Positions 45,722-60,894 of a stretch of 64,000 nucleotides of DNA are shown one piece after another. The position numbers were made by a program, and so were the translations under genes. The DNA lies in assembly GCA_051294375.1 (NCBI GenBank), contig CM119268.1:6705232-6769231 (forward strand). The letters are read 5' to 3'. How positions within the stretch are numbered: position 1 is the first letter of the stretch; each line of letters starts with the position of its first letter. Source of the DNA: Paraspadella gotoi (Eukaryota; Chaetognatha). Under the pieces are notes generated by a model, which saw only the letters and a list, made by a program, of their open reading frames with translations, did no database searches and was not told the DNA's origin.

Positions 45722-46571
45722 AGCTTGACGAAATCATCCCACCGACGCTGTCTCTATCTCACTCTCTCTCCGTCTCTCGCTTTATATTCCGCTTTTTTTT
45801 TTTTCACCGACGGAGAAAATATAAAACAAAAGTCTCATCGCCGTAAAATTCTAAAAAAAAAAAAAAAAACCACCTAAACATCGACGCTTTCGCCGTGAAT
45901 ATTTTTGAAACATTCACCGACTCAACGACTTCCTTGATCAATTGGTCATCGTCCTCGATCGCATCTTCTGCGTTTCATCTCCTCGATCGCATCTTTTTAT
46001 TTGCGCGCATCTCCGAACGAGTTCTTCCTCAGCTCATCCTCCGACGCCATCGGTTCGACTCTGTCTCAACCTGTTTTCTCAAACTTTATTTTTTTTTTTC
46101 AAAATTGTTCCTCCTGTCTCTCGCTCTCCCTCATTCTTCAAAACAACGCATGACTCTCTCCTAGAGAAATCTTTTTTTTTTTATGCATGAAAAACTTTGG
46201 TGTCAGAAACAGATTTTTCTCTCGAAATAACGAATGAAAAAAAAAAAACTTTTTCCGATTTCTCGGTGAGAGGGTGAGAGAAAAAAAAAGAGTTCTCTCA
46301 CTCTCTCTCTCTCTGAACCTCCTCTCTCCCTCTCTAGTCTCTCAACTTCTCGGTGCGTCCGTCCGTTTGAGTCTCTCCTGGTGACTTGTCAGTATTTTAA
46401 ATTCCTTTAAATTTTTTTACAAAACGAACCTACGATTTATTCGAAACTGAATCATAAAAAAAAAGAAATTTTAAATCTCCCGCTCTCCTGTCCAATCATC
46501 AATTCCACTTCTTGGCCAACGCACCCTTACTTCCCAAAACCGTCCACCAACATCCTCCAACACCCTCCGCC

Positions 46572-47727
46572 ATGATGTTGACGGACTCTTTGGCTCAGGA
46601 CCTCGACCGCAATTGGGTCGTCAAGGTCGAGAAGACGCGCGTCGATTGGGAAGAGTTGCGTCCAGACTTTTCGCTCTTCGGATCGACGCCTCTCGATCGT
46701 CGCCACGGCGCCCGGCGCGACTTCGACGACAGCAGCGACGCCGGTGACGCCGATTTGAATTCCACGTGCGTCTCGGAAAGCGATTCCGACGCGATGTCGT
46801 CGACGACCGACTCGAAGTCGTCATCCCCTTGCCATTCCCCACATCCGGGATCTCCGGGCGGCGCCCCTTGCGACCTCCACAATCTTCACCACCATCTCCA
46901 CCACAACCACCCCAACCACCACCACGCCCTCGTCTCCCCACACCACAATCCCTTCAACCAATCCCTGACTCCGTCCGAATACGCCATCTTGCAAAATCTC
47001 GACGCGGGATCGATCGACGCGGGATCGATCGACGCCGCCATTTCCGGTTCCATCTCCAATTCCGTTCCCGAGGACTTTTTAGTTTTGACGCCGTCTGATC
47101 CCAACCCGTGGTCCGAGAACTTTGAGTCTCCGTATCTTGGCGGCGGCGTCGCCGGCGCGGTCTCGGAGGCGGCGCACTTCGTTCCTCACTACGGCGTCTA
47201 CGATGCCAGAAACTCCGGCGTCGTTGAAGCCTCTTCAACTATGCCATCCTTAGCGTCCCGAGACCCACCCATTCCATCGGCGTCGTCTTCGCCTCATCTG
47301 CGCGACGTTCTTATCGAAGCCGCGCAGAAGGTGGAGACGCGCGAGGGCGGCGCCACGGGCGTCAATCATTCCGACGCCGTCCACTCTTCCTCCTCCCCAT
47401 CCCCCGTCCGCGCCGCCCGTCCCCCGGCGCTCTCTCCCTTCATGGGCGAGGCTGGTTACGAACCCCTGGCGGCGCCTTCGTTCGCGGCGTCGGACGTCGC
47501 CGAAGGGACGCTCGTGTCCGAATTCTTCGTCGACGACAGAAGCGAAGCGTCGTTCGATGCCGGGCAACGACATTGTCAATCGATGCAGCAGCATCACTCG
47601 ATGCAGCATCAAATGATGATGATGCAGCTGTTGTCGCCGGAAATGGCGCCGCAGTTGACGCCGTTAACGCCCGTGCCGACCCCGAACTCGAGCGGGAGAG
47701 CGGCGACTTATTTTACGTTCGAGGGAA

Positions 47728-47763
<36 letters not shown>

Positions 47764-50340
47764 TGCCGCTGCCGCCGACAACGACGACGACGACGTCGAC
47801 GACGACGACTCCGACGAAGAAGTCCATGGTGAGTTTGATCGGGAGTGACAAAGTGTGAGGTAGGAAATAACTTTGTGAAAGCTTTGTAATTCACTATATG
47901 CGTTTAGATATCTCAATGTTTAATTTATAAAAGGATTAGAAGAACGATTGCAGAGATAAAAAAAATATTTTAATGACCACAAACTCGATTTTTGTTCAAA
48001 AAAGTTTTGACGCAAAATTGTGCTAAAAACATTTGATTTTTAAATAAAATTATTTTTTTGAATCGAAAAACCGCAAGAAATAAAATTTGGTTTTGATGAC
48101 TGTTAGTTTTATTTCAATAATAACATTAATATTAACGCCGAAAACTTTGCTAAAGTTATTGGATGGAAACTTGACAGGAGAAAAAAAAACCCCCAAATTT
48201 TGGAAACTTTTATGAAGTATTAATTAAAATGTATTATCAACAACGTCTTCGACCGATTCTCCTTCAGAAACGAACCCACTCGTCCAACGTCCCCGCGTTC
48301 GTCAAGATGGAACCGGAGACAGAGGACGGCGCCGCCTCCGTCGCCGCCACCGCCGCCTCTGTCGCCGCCGCCGCTAAACCCTGCCATCGCACGGCAGCCA
48401 CGGACGCTTGCCCGCGCACGCCCGGGCCCGACCCCGGTCATGAACGGAGACCTTCCTTGATTGTCGGGCCGGACGAGCCCGTCCGGTCGGGCTGGGAGAT
48501 CATCGACGCGACGCTGCCTCCGGTGAGTGCGAAATCGCTGGAGTTTAAATCACGCGAATTTTTTTTTTCATGTCGCTTGCGTCTCAAAATTACATTAAAA
48601 CTCGTCCAAAATATAAATGTCATCTGTAGTTCGAAAAATTTATTTGCATACTGTAGTTTTTAGGAATGTTATCTAATTTAATCTTAAGTTCATTCGTTGC
48701 TTGTAACTTTCTGGGTTTTGAACGATATCAGTATCATTTTTGTTATTAAGGCGACGGAAAGATGAAAATGAAGAGAAGGATAGCTGATATCACAGATAAA
48801 AGTGTTTCTATTTTTCTATCGTCGTCGATATTCAAGCAGAACTTTAAATTAAAGGAAAGTTAAAGTGTTTTTGGTTTTTAAAGTTTTTATCTTAATCCTA
48901 CTGGGCTACCTCCCGGTGGCATTATTTGTAGCTATAGGTCGAAGACCTGGCTTAGCTAACTTCCTTCATAAGCATTATGTGACAAAAAAGCCTGACTTTT
49001 GGGACCGCAAAAAAAAAGTGCATTTCGGGTTATGAAACTACCGAAAAAGATACTGAAAAGACTTCTAGAGATTCCATCAAAATCTTTTCGATTGGAAAAA
49101 AATAACGGGGCATTTAAGACCCCCCCCCAAAAAAAAAAATGACGGGAGGAAAAAAAAAACCAATCCAATGGGTTTTGTTTGCCGAGTTATCCATTTCACG
49201 GGCAACAATGGGATTCTTCTGTGAAGATCGATTCTCTATTTTCGCGACCGCGAAAGAACGCAGGTGTGAAAAATCCAGTTCCTTGCCTATGGGGTCGGAT
49301 TATCTTTTCTTATTCTTTTCGTCCTCCTCTTCCTCCTCCTCCTCCTCCTCCTCCTTCGCCAAAGACAAAGGTCGCCGATGAAAAGGCGTCTGTCAAAAAC
49401 GAGACGACCGAAGGAGGACGAATGGAATCCAGATTTCGTTCTGAAATTTTAGGGGAAAAAAAAGAGAGAGAAAGTGATAAAATTCGAGCAAAAATAACGC
49501 GCAATGCGCACGATTGTATATTTTCATTCGCATGAATTTACCTTTTCCATTATTTTTATGAATTTTATGGGGGGTATTTTATAAAGGGCAGTTGGTTTGG
49601 ATCATCTTTGAAGCCATCGGAAGCTGCCGCGAAGAAAGAGTCTTTCGCGAGATCGTATAACTTCCAAGGGTCATTCTCGACGCCCGAGTTTGCAGATCAT
49701 CGGAACGTAAATAAGATTCGCCTCAAATGATAGACGGCACTGGTTAAATCGAATACCCCGGCGTTTCGAAAGATGCAGTGTCTTAGGGGAAGAGAAACTT
49801 GCTAAAATATATAACAAATTATATACCGAAGGACTGACCGACCGAAAAACAAATATTTCGGGGACGCGTCGACCTTTTACGCATTTAATTTGAGGAGAAA
49901 ACCGCGAAAATGGATGTCGGCGGCGGCGAATCATAAAAAAGGAAATTCGGAATTTGGACCAAAAACAAAAATAGAATATATTTGACGAATAATTCGAATT
50001 TAACATAAAATAAATGTTTGTTTGAAACTTAACGAACGACCTCGGCGCGTGGCGTTTATTTTCTTAACAATAAACTTTACATTTGTTAAAAATTGAATTT
50101 GGCTGAGAGCAAGATCGGGGCGCACGAATGTCTGGCGACAATGTGTTTTTCGCGAAGGAAAAAAAAAAGATAGTTTAAAAATAAAAGTGAAACCTCATTT
50201 TGGTCGATGTCCAAGAAAGTTTGGAAGAAAGAGATTAATAGACGTAGAAGCCATGACGTCATAATTAATTTCCTTTGTTGGAAAAACGACGTCTTTTGAC
50301 GCCTTGAGAGTGGGCTTTGTGACCGTTGGATGAATGAAGC

Positions 50341-50424
<84 letters not shown>

Positions 50425-52105
50425 GTCTCTAACCTTCTCTTTCTCTCTCTTTTTCTCCGATTTTAAGGTCGATATCGCTATAAATAACATTTTAGTTCGA
50501 TGACATTTTCCTGACTTATAAACTTTAAAAAGATAAAGTCCCTTGACTCCTTGGAAAAGCTCCTCCATTAACCACCTACCTTTTCTTCACCTTCCAACCA
50601 CCTCAGGTGGAGCGACACGATCCTTTCCAGGAATGGCCCGACGGTCACCAAAGGTTCGTCTACGAGAAAGATCTGGACGAAGCCATTCGCCACTACACGG
50701 GATGGGCGATGAGAAACACCAACAATCACAACGTCAGGTTGGTCACAATTATTCAAACCGGAGTGATCTTTATTGAAAAGAATCATTGGGAACTGTGGAG
50801 GGACGTACTGATTAATATCTCAATTTTAGCTGTGGTGATCAGACTTAAATACTAGCTAAAATTGTCTAAAAAATGAGATAAAATTAATAAAAAGAAAAAG
50901 GAATATATAGTCTTATATTATATTATATTATTATCTCTGAAAATTTTACATATGTTCAGAAAGTTTTAAATACTATTTTTGGTGTTATATTTTCAATTTG
51001 TTCATAGCCATTAGTCAGACATAAATCCTATAAATGCATTTAACGAAAAAAATTAAACCTCTCAATATATATCTTTTTTAAAAATTTCGTCTCACCCGCC
51101 CCACCCAACATCTTTCATCCACCACCATCACCCCGCAGCATTCTCAAGAAGAGCTGCTTGGGTGTGCTGGTCTGCTCCGTCGGCTGCGTCGACGACGAGG
51201 GCAACAAAGTCCGAGTCAAACCCGCCATCTGCGACACCGCGAGGGGGAAGCAGCTTCAGAGTGAGTATTCCGTGTGGGTGGTGGCTGGGGTGAGTAATTG
51301 GGTTGTCGATGGAACGGATGGGGTAGGAAGAGAGTCGCGCTTTGGGTCACGATGACAACGACAACCAACGTGACATTATCAGTGTCACACCAAAGTCACT
51401 TTTACATTTTTCAACAGCGTTCGAGGTTTTTTTCCCCCCAAAATTCTTCTGATTACAATTACTAGTATTTCGACGTCATCATCGTTATCGTCGTGGCCGA
51501 TTAACCTCTTCCTCCTCCTCCTCCTCCTCCTCTCGGTCATTGCCCCCCTTATAACCGTCACTGTTCGTCACCGACCGTTCCCGATCCCCTCGCCCATCTG
51601 ACCACCGAAAAAAAAGAAGGGAAAATCGACCCCCCCCAACCGAAGAAAAGAAAGATTTTCACAAATAAATTTTCTCCTCGTTAAGACGTCGCTCGATCTT
51701 CGACAACGAATCATCGGCCGCTAGAGGCGCAAGAATTACGGCCCGGTGTACAATCGATCCGAGAGATGTCGTCTGGGTTTACGAGCCTCGCCGCCCCCTT
51801 TTACCTCTCTTTTCCTCTCTCTTTACCTCTCTATCGCCCCCCCCCTTGTCCAACCTGTCTGACGTTTTTTACGACCCCTGTCTTCTCGCCTCGACGGGGG
51901 AAAATTAACCGCCCGGGTTTTTTTTTTTGCCAACCTGAGCCGCCCCCCAACCCTCCCCCCCCTGCGTACATAAACGCCGTAGACCGCCCCACGATTTACC
52001 CCCCCCCTCCCCCGGGCCCGCCTTCCGACCGCCCCAGATTCGAGCTCATATCTCGAGCCTGAAATTGAAGCTGACCGACCTCCGAGCCAGACTTTGCTCT
52101 CTCTG

Positions 52106-52194
<89 letters not shown>

Positions 52195-52451
52195 GTTGAT
52201 TAACTTCCCATAATTCTTCACCGTCTGTGATCGTCTTGATTTTTCTGTGACTCAATCCTGCGTCAGACCGACCGACCGACCAACCCTTTACCCTTTTAAT
52301 CCATTTTCACTTTCCCCGCTTTTCCCAGTCTTTGTTCACGTGTGATCACGCACGAAGAACTTTCCATCTCTTCATCTCCGTGTTGAGAGAGGGTCCGTAA
52401 ATACATGTCTCTCTCTCTCTCTCTCTCTTCTCTACTTCTCTTCTCTCTCTT

Positions 52452-52487
<36 letters not shown>

Positions 52488-53554
52488 CTCCTCTCCACCC
52501 AGGGTTTTTCCCCCCGATATGATGACCAATAAGTGGGTCCTTTTTACGTCAGTAAATAATTCCCTTGTTCATTTGTCCGTGGAGAAGGATGCGATCTCCT
52601 TTTTTTGCCGTAAGTTTCGCTCAAATCCCAACTTTGCCTCAGACTCTCACGCTCTCGCCTGCGACGCTTCAGACAAACGAGAAAGACGACAACGACGAAA
52701 AACAACGATAAAGACGACGACTACGAAACGGATGCCAACAACAACGACGACAAAGACGCGTCCCTTTTCGCATATAAAAAAAAATCTCCGCCCACCGGCC
52801 TCTCTAACCCTAGAAAATAACTAACCCCGGTCCCGCCCCTTTACGAAACGCCCTCCTGCGGCCGAGCGAGGGTTTCGATTCTTGCGTCACTCTCAGTCNN
52901 NNNNNNNNNNNNNNNNNNNNNNNTACCTCTTCCTCCTCCTCTCCTCCTCCTCTCAGAGTCATTGCCCCCTTTATAACCGTCACTGTTACGTCACCCGACC
53001 GTTCCCGCATCCCCTCCCTCGCCCATCTACCACCGAAAAAACGAGAAGGGAAATCGACCCCCCCACGAAGAAAAGAATAGATTTTCACAATAAATTTGTC
53101 TCCTCGTTAAGACGTCGCTCATCTTCGACAACCGATCATCGGCCGCCTAGAGGCGCAAGAATTACGGCCTCGCGTGTACAATCGAATCCGAGAATGTCGT
53201 CTGGGTTTTACGAGCCTCGCCCGCCCCCTTTTACCTCTCTTTTCCTCTCTCTTTACCCTCATCGCCCCCCCCCCCCCTTGTCAACCTGTCTGACGTTTTT
53301 TACGACCCCTGTCTTCTCGCCTCGACGGGCGGGAAAATTAACCGCCCGGGTTTTTTTTTTTGCCAACCTGAGCCGGCCCCCCAACCCTCCCCCCCCTGCG
53401 TACATAAACGCCGTAGACCCGCACCACGATTTTACCCCCCCCTCCCCGGGCGCCGCCTGTCCGACCGCCCCCAGAATTCGAGCTCATATCTCAGAGCTCC
53501 TGAAATTCGAAGCTACCGACCTCCGAGCCAGACTTTGCTCTCTCTCTCTCTCCT

Positions 53555-53637
<83 letters not shown>

Positions 53638-53847
53638 GTTGATTAACTTCCCATAATTCTTCACCGCTGTGATCGTCTGTGATTTTCTGTGACTCAATCC
53701 TGGTCAGACCGACCGACCGACCAAACCCTTTACCCTTTTAATCCATTTTCACTTTCCCCGCTTTTCCAGTCTTTGCTTCACGTGTGATTCACGCACGAAG
53801 GAACTTTCCACTCTTCATCTCCGTGTTGAGAGAGGGTCCGTAAATAC

Positions 53848-53894
<47 letters not shown>

Positions 53895-53905
53895 TCTCTC
53901 TCTCT

Positions 53906-53942
<37 letters not shown>

Positions 53943-54357
53943 CACCCAGGGTTTTTCCCCCCGATATGATGACCAATAAAGTGGGTCTTTATTACGTCAG
54001 TAAATTAATTCCTTTGTTCATTTAGTGCTCCGTCGCGAGAATGGATGCGATCTCCTTTTTTTGCCCGTAAGTTTCGCTCAAATCCCAAACTTGTGCCTCA
54101 GACTCTCACGCTCTCGCCTGCGACGCTTCAGGGACAACACGAAGGAAAGACGAACAACGACGAAAAACAACGATAAGACGACGACTACGAAACGGATGCC
54201 AACAAAACAACGACGACACAAGACGCGTCCCTTTTCGCATATAAAAAAAATCTCCGCCCACCGGCCTCTCCTAACCCTAGAAAATAACTAACCCCGGTCC
54301 CGCCCCTTTACGAAACGCCCTCCATTTGCGGCCGAGCGAGGTTTCGATTCTGCGTCA

Positions 54358-54426
<69 letters not shown>

Positions 54427-57400
54427 CTCTTCTCTCTCTCCTCTCTCTGTCTGGTCGCGTCCTTTCTCGCCGCGCCACGGGCGAGTCTGGTTGGCCTTGA
54501 TCCCCCGGAGAAGAATTTCTAGGGTGGATGGGCAGGTCTGGGTGATTCGTTGGCAGAGGGGCGGGAGGGGGGGAGTGAATAGTAAAAAAAAAAGGACGTT
54601 TAGGTTCATGGTTTTATTTCGGCACCGGAATTTGCAACAATAACGAAAATATAGGACATTCCCGAAGGGAAGGAAGCTCAAGGTTTATAGTTGGAAGTTC
54701 TCAAAAGAAAAGGACGAATAAGTTTTTTTTGTTTTTTTTTTTTGAATTGTCAACAAAGAAAACCTTCCGGTTTTTTTCTGTTGACTGACTAGCAACGACC
54801 TTGAGTGCAATATTACTTTTCCTAAACTTATTACTTACAGTCAAGCAATGTAATTTTCGTTCCACAACCCAGCAAACTGTTTTTTGTTTTTGCTTTGAAG
54901 AAATGTCTTTTCTTAGACAGACAAATAATATATTTCCTTGAGAAAAGAATCTATGTATCTTTTTTGACAGGCTAGCAATGTTTTTTTTTTTATCATGATG
55001 CTGGTTGGCCTCAATGCACTATTTTTTCTATGCCAGACAAGCAATGTCTTTTTTTTTTTTGACAGAAAAAGCTTTTGACTCACTATTAATATTTTTTTCT
55101 CTGTTCTTCAACAGACAAACAATGTCCCACGAACGGCTGCTCTGGAATCCTCAAGCAGCAGCCCTGCAAAGGGCACGGCGGTTATCCAGTCACTCACTTT
55201 TGGAGAACCACCGAACAGGGAATCTACTTTCAAGTAAGTGATCGATAAGGATGATCGTTGGATTCTATTTATGGTTCCTTTTCGTTTTTTAGTTCGAAAT
55301 TAAATTTAATATTTTGGCTCGAGCAATTGTCATGAACATCGTCTGTTGCATAAGTAGCGGCATGAAATTTTGGGACGCACGAAATTATAAATTGTATGGG
55401 ATTTATTTGCTTCATTTACCTCATGAATTAAATTAATTAAACATCTCACACGATTTATTTCATTTCATTTAATTTCCTCGTCACTCCAGTGCAAAGGAAC
55501 TCACGATCACGATCGACCGCTGAAGCCGAAATCTCGTCAGAACCGCGCCCTCAAAACCGCCGCCTCCGTCTCCGCCAAATCGTCCGCATCCTCGGCCGGC
55601 TCCGGCGGCGGCGTCGTCTGTAGCGGCGGCGGCGGCGCCACCGTCGAAACCGCCACCTTCGAACTCAACCGACAGAAACAAAAGATGGAAAGGTTGAAAG
55701 CGACGACGACGAGAAGAGAGAAAATGGTGAGAGCATTGTCATTTTGTTTTTTGTTGTTTTTTGTTTAAAAAAATGTATATATATATATATCGCATTGTTG
55801 GTCGTTTTATTGTTTTTGAGCCGTTATTAAGTCATTGTTCTTTTTCAGTTTTTAATCGTTGCTTCGTCGATTTTTATGAATAATTTTTCAATGTCGTCCG
55901 CCTCGGTTATTATTATCGTTCATACATATAAGTGATGTTATTGTTTTGTTCTTTTTCTCTGTTGTTCTATTTTTTAGTTTTTATTGTTTTTATTGTTTTT
56001 AAAAAAAAAAAAAATTTAGGCGAAGTACCGGGACTAGGGGAAGAGAGAGAGAATGGGGCTTTTTTGTCTCTTTTTAACGTTAACCTCGCCGAAGGTTGAT
56101 GGAAGAGGCTTAACTAAGGGACTTGGCCGCTTTTTAACTTTGATAGAAAGGTTCAAGGTTCAAGGCCAGGTCTGAGACGGACACTTGAAATGTTTAAGAA
56201 AGGCATTTAAGGCTAAGCATCAAACAATATATTTTAAAAACAAACCTTAACCAGTTTTAACTAAAAAGATGAAATGGGCTAAATCTCGGAGGTCAGACGA
56301 CGACAATAGACGCTTAACCAATAACCACATAGTAGTGGTTCATTGCCATCTCCTCTCGCTTTTGGCCTCTCTAGTTTCATGGGTTAAATCCTTTTGTTTT
56401 AAGCGACCTTCGTAACCGTACGCCGTGAGGATTTTGCCCTCTAAGAGAAAGAGAGAGAGAGGAGAGGAGAAGAAGAGAGAGAGAGAGAGAGAGGAGGAGA
56501 GAGGAGAGAGAGAGAGAGATGAAAGAAGTAATAATCGCAGAATGTCCGAGGTTAGTTAAAGCTAGAGTGGGAAGATGTGTAAAAGGGCATAAATTGGAAG
56601 CAGATGAAGAGGGGGAGGGAGATGAGTGATTTGAGAGATGGATGGAGAGAGAGAGAGAGAGAGAGTTTTTTGCGTTCGATTCACAAAGGGCCCTCGGGCG
56701 TTTTCTTTTTTTTTCCAAAACGGGACTCGCCGCTGCGCCTCCTGCTTGAGGAAAATCCTTCTTCTCTCCCTCACTCCCTTTCTCTCTCGTCTGCTCTCGT
56801 CTCATCCTCGTCCGCAATGGTCTCCTCTCTCTCGTTCTCTCGCGGTATCAAAGTGTGTTCGGCCAATTCTCTCTCTTCTCTCTTCTCTCGTCTCTTTCTC
56901 GGTCTTGTTTTTTGCTGACTTTCAGTTTTTTCCGTACTTACTTTTTTTTCGGCTTTGCTCTCTTTCTGTATCTTTTCCAACTTTGTTATTTCTACTTGCA
57001 GTCGCGCGAGCCGTTGAAAAGATGATGAGAGTGACAATGATGACGACGATAGCGACGACGATGACGACGATGGCGACGACTATGAAGACGGTCAGACAAT
57101 TAAAAGGGATTTAAATTTTCTAACGTTTGTCGAAGATTAAAGAAGCGGCTCTTTCGTTTAAAGGATTTACAGACATCGGTTCACTATTGAACGAAATTCT
57201 TCAAAATTTGAAATTAAATATTTTTTATGTATTTCTTTTATTTTAATAATTGTATTTAAGGAAAATCTGTGGACTAGTCTTTACTATCAAACTTATATAT
57301 ACTTTTTTTATAAAGTAAACCAATTACTCAAGAAAAAATATTTAAAAACGTTTTTTACTAATATTTTTAAATGCTACAGACAGAAAGCGATAGACACATT

Positions 57401-58428
57401 TCGTCTAAAACTTAGCACCCGGCCTTTTTCGGCGGTGGAATCGTTTTAATGGGGATTTATTCTTTTAAATTTGACTCGTTCTTTTTTTTCTTTTTTTTAA
57501 TTCGCTCCAAAAAANNNNNNNNNNNNNNNNNNNNNNNNNNNNNNNNNNNNNNNNNNNNNNNNNNNNNNNNNNNNNNNNNNNNNNNNNNNNNNNNNNNNNN
57601 NNNNNNNNNNNNNNNNNNNNNNNNNNNNCTTCTTTTCCTAGTTTCTTTCTGTTTATTTGTTTTGTTTGTTTTGTTTTCCTCCGAAGCTGAAAAAGAATTA
57701 CATCCTCATTAGAAGCATAAAAGGATTCATCCTCTCGATTTCCTCTCCATCGTCGTCGTCGTAGTCGTCGTCGTCGTTGTTTTCCTTATTTTCTTTCGAT
57801 TCCATTCACGATTTCCAGATTTCGGATTCCATTGTCCCCCTCACAAAAAAAAAAGAAAGAAAGAGAGAAACTCGTGAATCCACGCGTGAGGAGGATCACG
57901 AGGTAGGATCACGAGTTAAGGTCACGTGACTCGACCTGTCTCTATACACGTCACGTGATCGCTTCGTCGCGCGCGGGTCAGTTTATCTCCAAAGATTCCA
58001 TCTGCTTTTTCTCATCGCCGTCGGTTGGTCCTTTCATCGGCTCTTCTTTTGAATAGGGATTAAAACATTACTTTTTTATGATTGGATGGTTGTAGTCGGT
58101 CGGTCGGTCGGTCGGTCGTCCGGATAGTTGAACGGATAGATGGATGATAAATTAGCCGAGAGGACTTAACTATCATTTAAGTATGCAATGAATTCAAAAC
58201 AAAATCAAAGTTTCGGCCGTATTTTCTAAAAGCGGCCCATTTCAGTTTAAATTCAGAATTAAGTTAGTTTTTATGGATGAATAAGAGGTTGAGGATTAAG
58301 TTAAAATTAAAAGTTTAAGAAACTGAAACGCTTTTAGATAATAGTGCTAATTATTTTGGGTCTATTTTATATTTTGTCTATTTTCAGTTGGTTTAACGTC
58401 TAAAGTTGGTCTCATCGTGTTGTTTTTG

Positions 58429-58462
<34 letters not shown>

Positions 58463-58853
58463 TTTTATTTTTGTCCGAATTTCGTCGTCCTCATTTTTTT
58501 TGTTATCTTCTATCGTCTCTGTGACATTAGTGATGGTGAATGCGGAAGGAGAGGTTGGGGTGAGGTGAATGAAAGGAAGGAGGTAAGCAAAGAAGGAAGT
58601 GAAAGGAAGAAAGGAAAAAGAAAGGGAGCGTGGATAGAGAATGGAAAGAGATGAGAGAGAGAGAGAGAGAGNNNNNNNNNNNNNNNNNNNNNNNNNNNNN
58701 NNNNNNNNNNNNNNNNNNNNNNNNNNNNNNNNNNNNNNNNNNNNNNNNNNNNNNNNNNNNNNNNNNNNNNNNNNNNNNNNNNNNNNNNNNNNNNNNNNNN
58801 NNNNNNNNNNNNNNNNNNNNNNNNNNNNNNNNNNNNNNNNNNNNNNNNNNNNN

Positions 58854-58892
<39 letters not shown>

Positions 58893-59405
58893 GTTAAGGA
58901 TTTGGGGTGAGGCGAGGTCGCGTCGAACGAAAGGTAAGGAAAATCTCGGAAGGACGATCTATCGCCTCATTTGCATATCACCTGGCAATTTTCTTTTCCA
59001 TGCGTCGACCCTATTTTAAAAATTCAGAAAAACCTTTTCCGTTTTTGGGGACATCATGCTGACAGATATTGTCATCTCGCGCATCTGAAGACAGAAGCTG
59101 GCCAAAGAAATAATTATCGAGTCTTGTTTTTCTTCAATCTGTACAATAATTTAAAAAAAAAAGAGAGAGAGAAAAAAAAATTAAGAAAACGGTTTTTTCT
59201 TTCTTTTTTCTTTCTTTCTTTCTTTTTGCGATCTGTCCGTCTCACTTTTCTAATTTTCCTAATTACATAATTAAATTAATTATAGATTTAAAATTCTGGT
59301 TCCATTGTTTTGAGTCGCCGAAGATTTTTTGACAGAAGAAGAAATGAAGTCGTTTTTGATTCGGAGAATTTGTAACAAAAGGAAAGAAAACACGAGATAA
59401 TAGAG

Positions 59406-59463
<58 letters not shown>

Positions 59464-60856
59464 AAGCCTTTTGAAAGACAAAAATAGAAAAAGACAAAAA
59501 ATATAGAAGAAGAAAAGTGTTAGAATTTGGATTGTAATAATTTTATGAAATTATCTATGACATTTTTTAAAATACTAAAAAAAATCAAGTGGACACCTAA
59601 ACTCCAAAAAGAAAATGAAAGATACAATCGACCATCGAAAAAAAACAAAAGAAAAAACAGTCGATCGTTTGTTTTTGTTTTTTTTCCTTGGCTACAGTTT
59701 CGGGACCCGAAAATATCCATCGCGCGCCCTTTTGTTTTTTCCTCTGTTTTACAGATGGTCAATTTCCATCCTCTTCCTCCTCCTCTTCCTCTTCTTCCCC
59801 ATTGAAGATCATTTTTTTTACGAGTGGCCTCTTGGAATTGTAACGACTAATGAGTTTCCTCCTCCTCCTCCTCCTCCTCCTCCCCGCTTTTTCCTCACCT
59901 TTGACCCAAAAAAACCTGAGAAGCTTTTCGATTGGGGTGGGAGGAGAGAAGACGTTTCAGATTTCAACTGTTCTTTTTTTAATACATTAACATTAAACAA
60001 CCAAACTTTATTTAAGTTTAGACCTTCTGCGTCTAATTTCGTCCCCCGCCTCGTCGGAGGATTAACCCTTCGAAAATAAGACAAAAAAGGGAAGAGGTTT
60101 AAATTGCTTTTGTTGTTCTTCCTTTAAGGTAAGAGGTTTTGAAAGAGCGAGGGATCGAAGCGTCGAAGTCAAAACAAACCCTTACCCTCGACTCCTCAGT
60201 CCTCACCCTTAACGACGACGAATCGGATTCTTTTTTCGACTTTTTAATCCGACGCCACTTTTCGAGCTTCACCCCCCCGCGGTGGAGGGGTGATGAGCTT
60301 TGAACCTGGTTTTGGACGGGGGTTCAAGGATGGTTCTTCTGAGCTTTGAACCTTGGTTGTAAGAGGTGCGAGCATGATCCATATACTTGTGATGGGGCTG
60401 CAGTAATTACGTTTCTTTTACGAGCTTCAACTGTGATAATCGAATTCAAACGATTCCATAATGGGGTTCGAAGTGCAGTAGCGAGCCTTAGACTTTGAGC
60501 CTAAGACTGAGCTGACATCCGATTGGGTTAAAATCGCGCCTCCTACGAGTTTATCCTCTGCCGCCCATTGGGCCAAGATTAAAGCCGTGAAAACCTTTTT
60601 GTGCCTCCTGAGCCTGAATTATAGTTCTCGTCGTCGTCGTCGTCGACGCTGTCAAAAGGTTCGTTGGAAAAGGTGAGTAAAGGAAGGGTAAGTTAATCCT
60701 TTCTTTTATTCGTCGTCGTCTTCGTCGTTTTTCTTTTCGTCATCGTTGTTCATTTTTTATTATCGTATGTAGTCCTCTGTATTTTGTTGTCTCGTAGTTT
60801 GTGGTCTTTGTCATCGACTGACATCGTCGTCGTGATCGCCATTTTAGTTTCTGTCA

Positions 60857-60894
<38 letters not shown>

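Larger units (their letters stand above)
42947..46571. other. Arrestin 3' UTR and GCM upstream region
   Basis: The first ~640 bp are probably the arrestin 3' UTR, ending near the AATAAA at 43577. Further on are a fragment of the foldback repeat (44170-44220), a GA run (44288-44315), and a TCC/CTC-rich tract (45440-45680). A TATA-like site lies at 45715. The last 800 bp before the GCM ATG is CT-rich and contains several upstream ATGs, as a long 5' leader would. No additional coding exon is supported. Confidence 0.5.

Noticed and set aside
46595-47612. Long minus-strand and alternate-frame ORFs over GCM exon 1
   Set aside because: GC-rich shadow frames. The plus frame starts at a good ATG and joins in phase to the GCM domain.
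48890-48965. Possible tRNA-like fold (GGCATTATTTGTAGCTATAGG...)
   Set aside because: The arms do not pair in the tRNA pattern and no B-box match is present.
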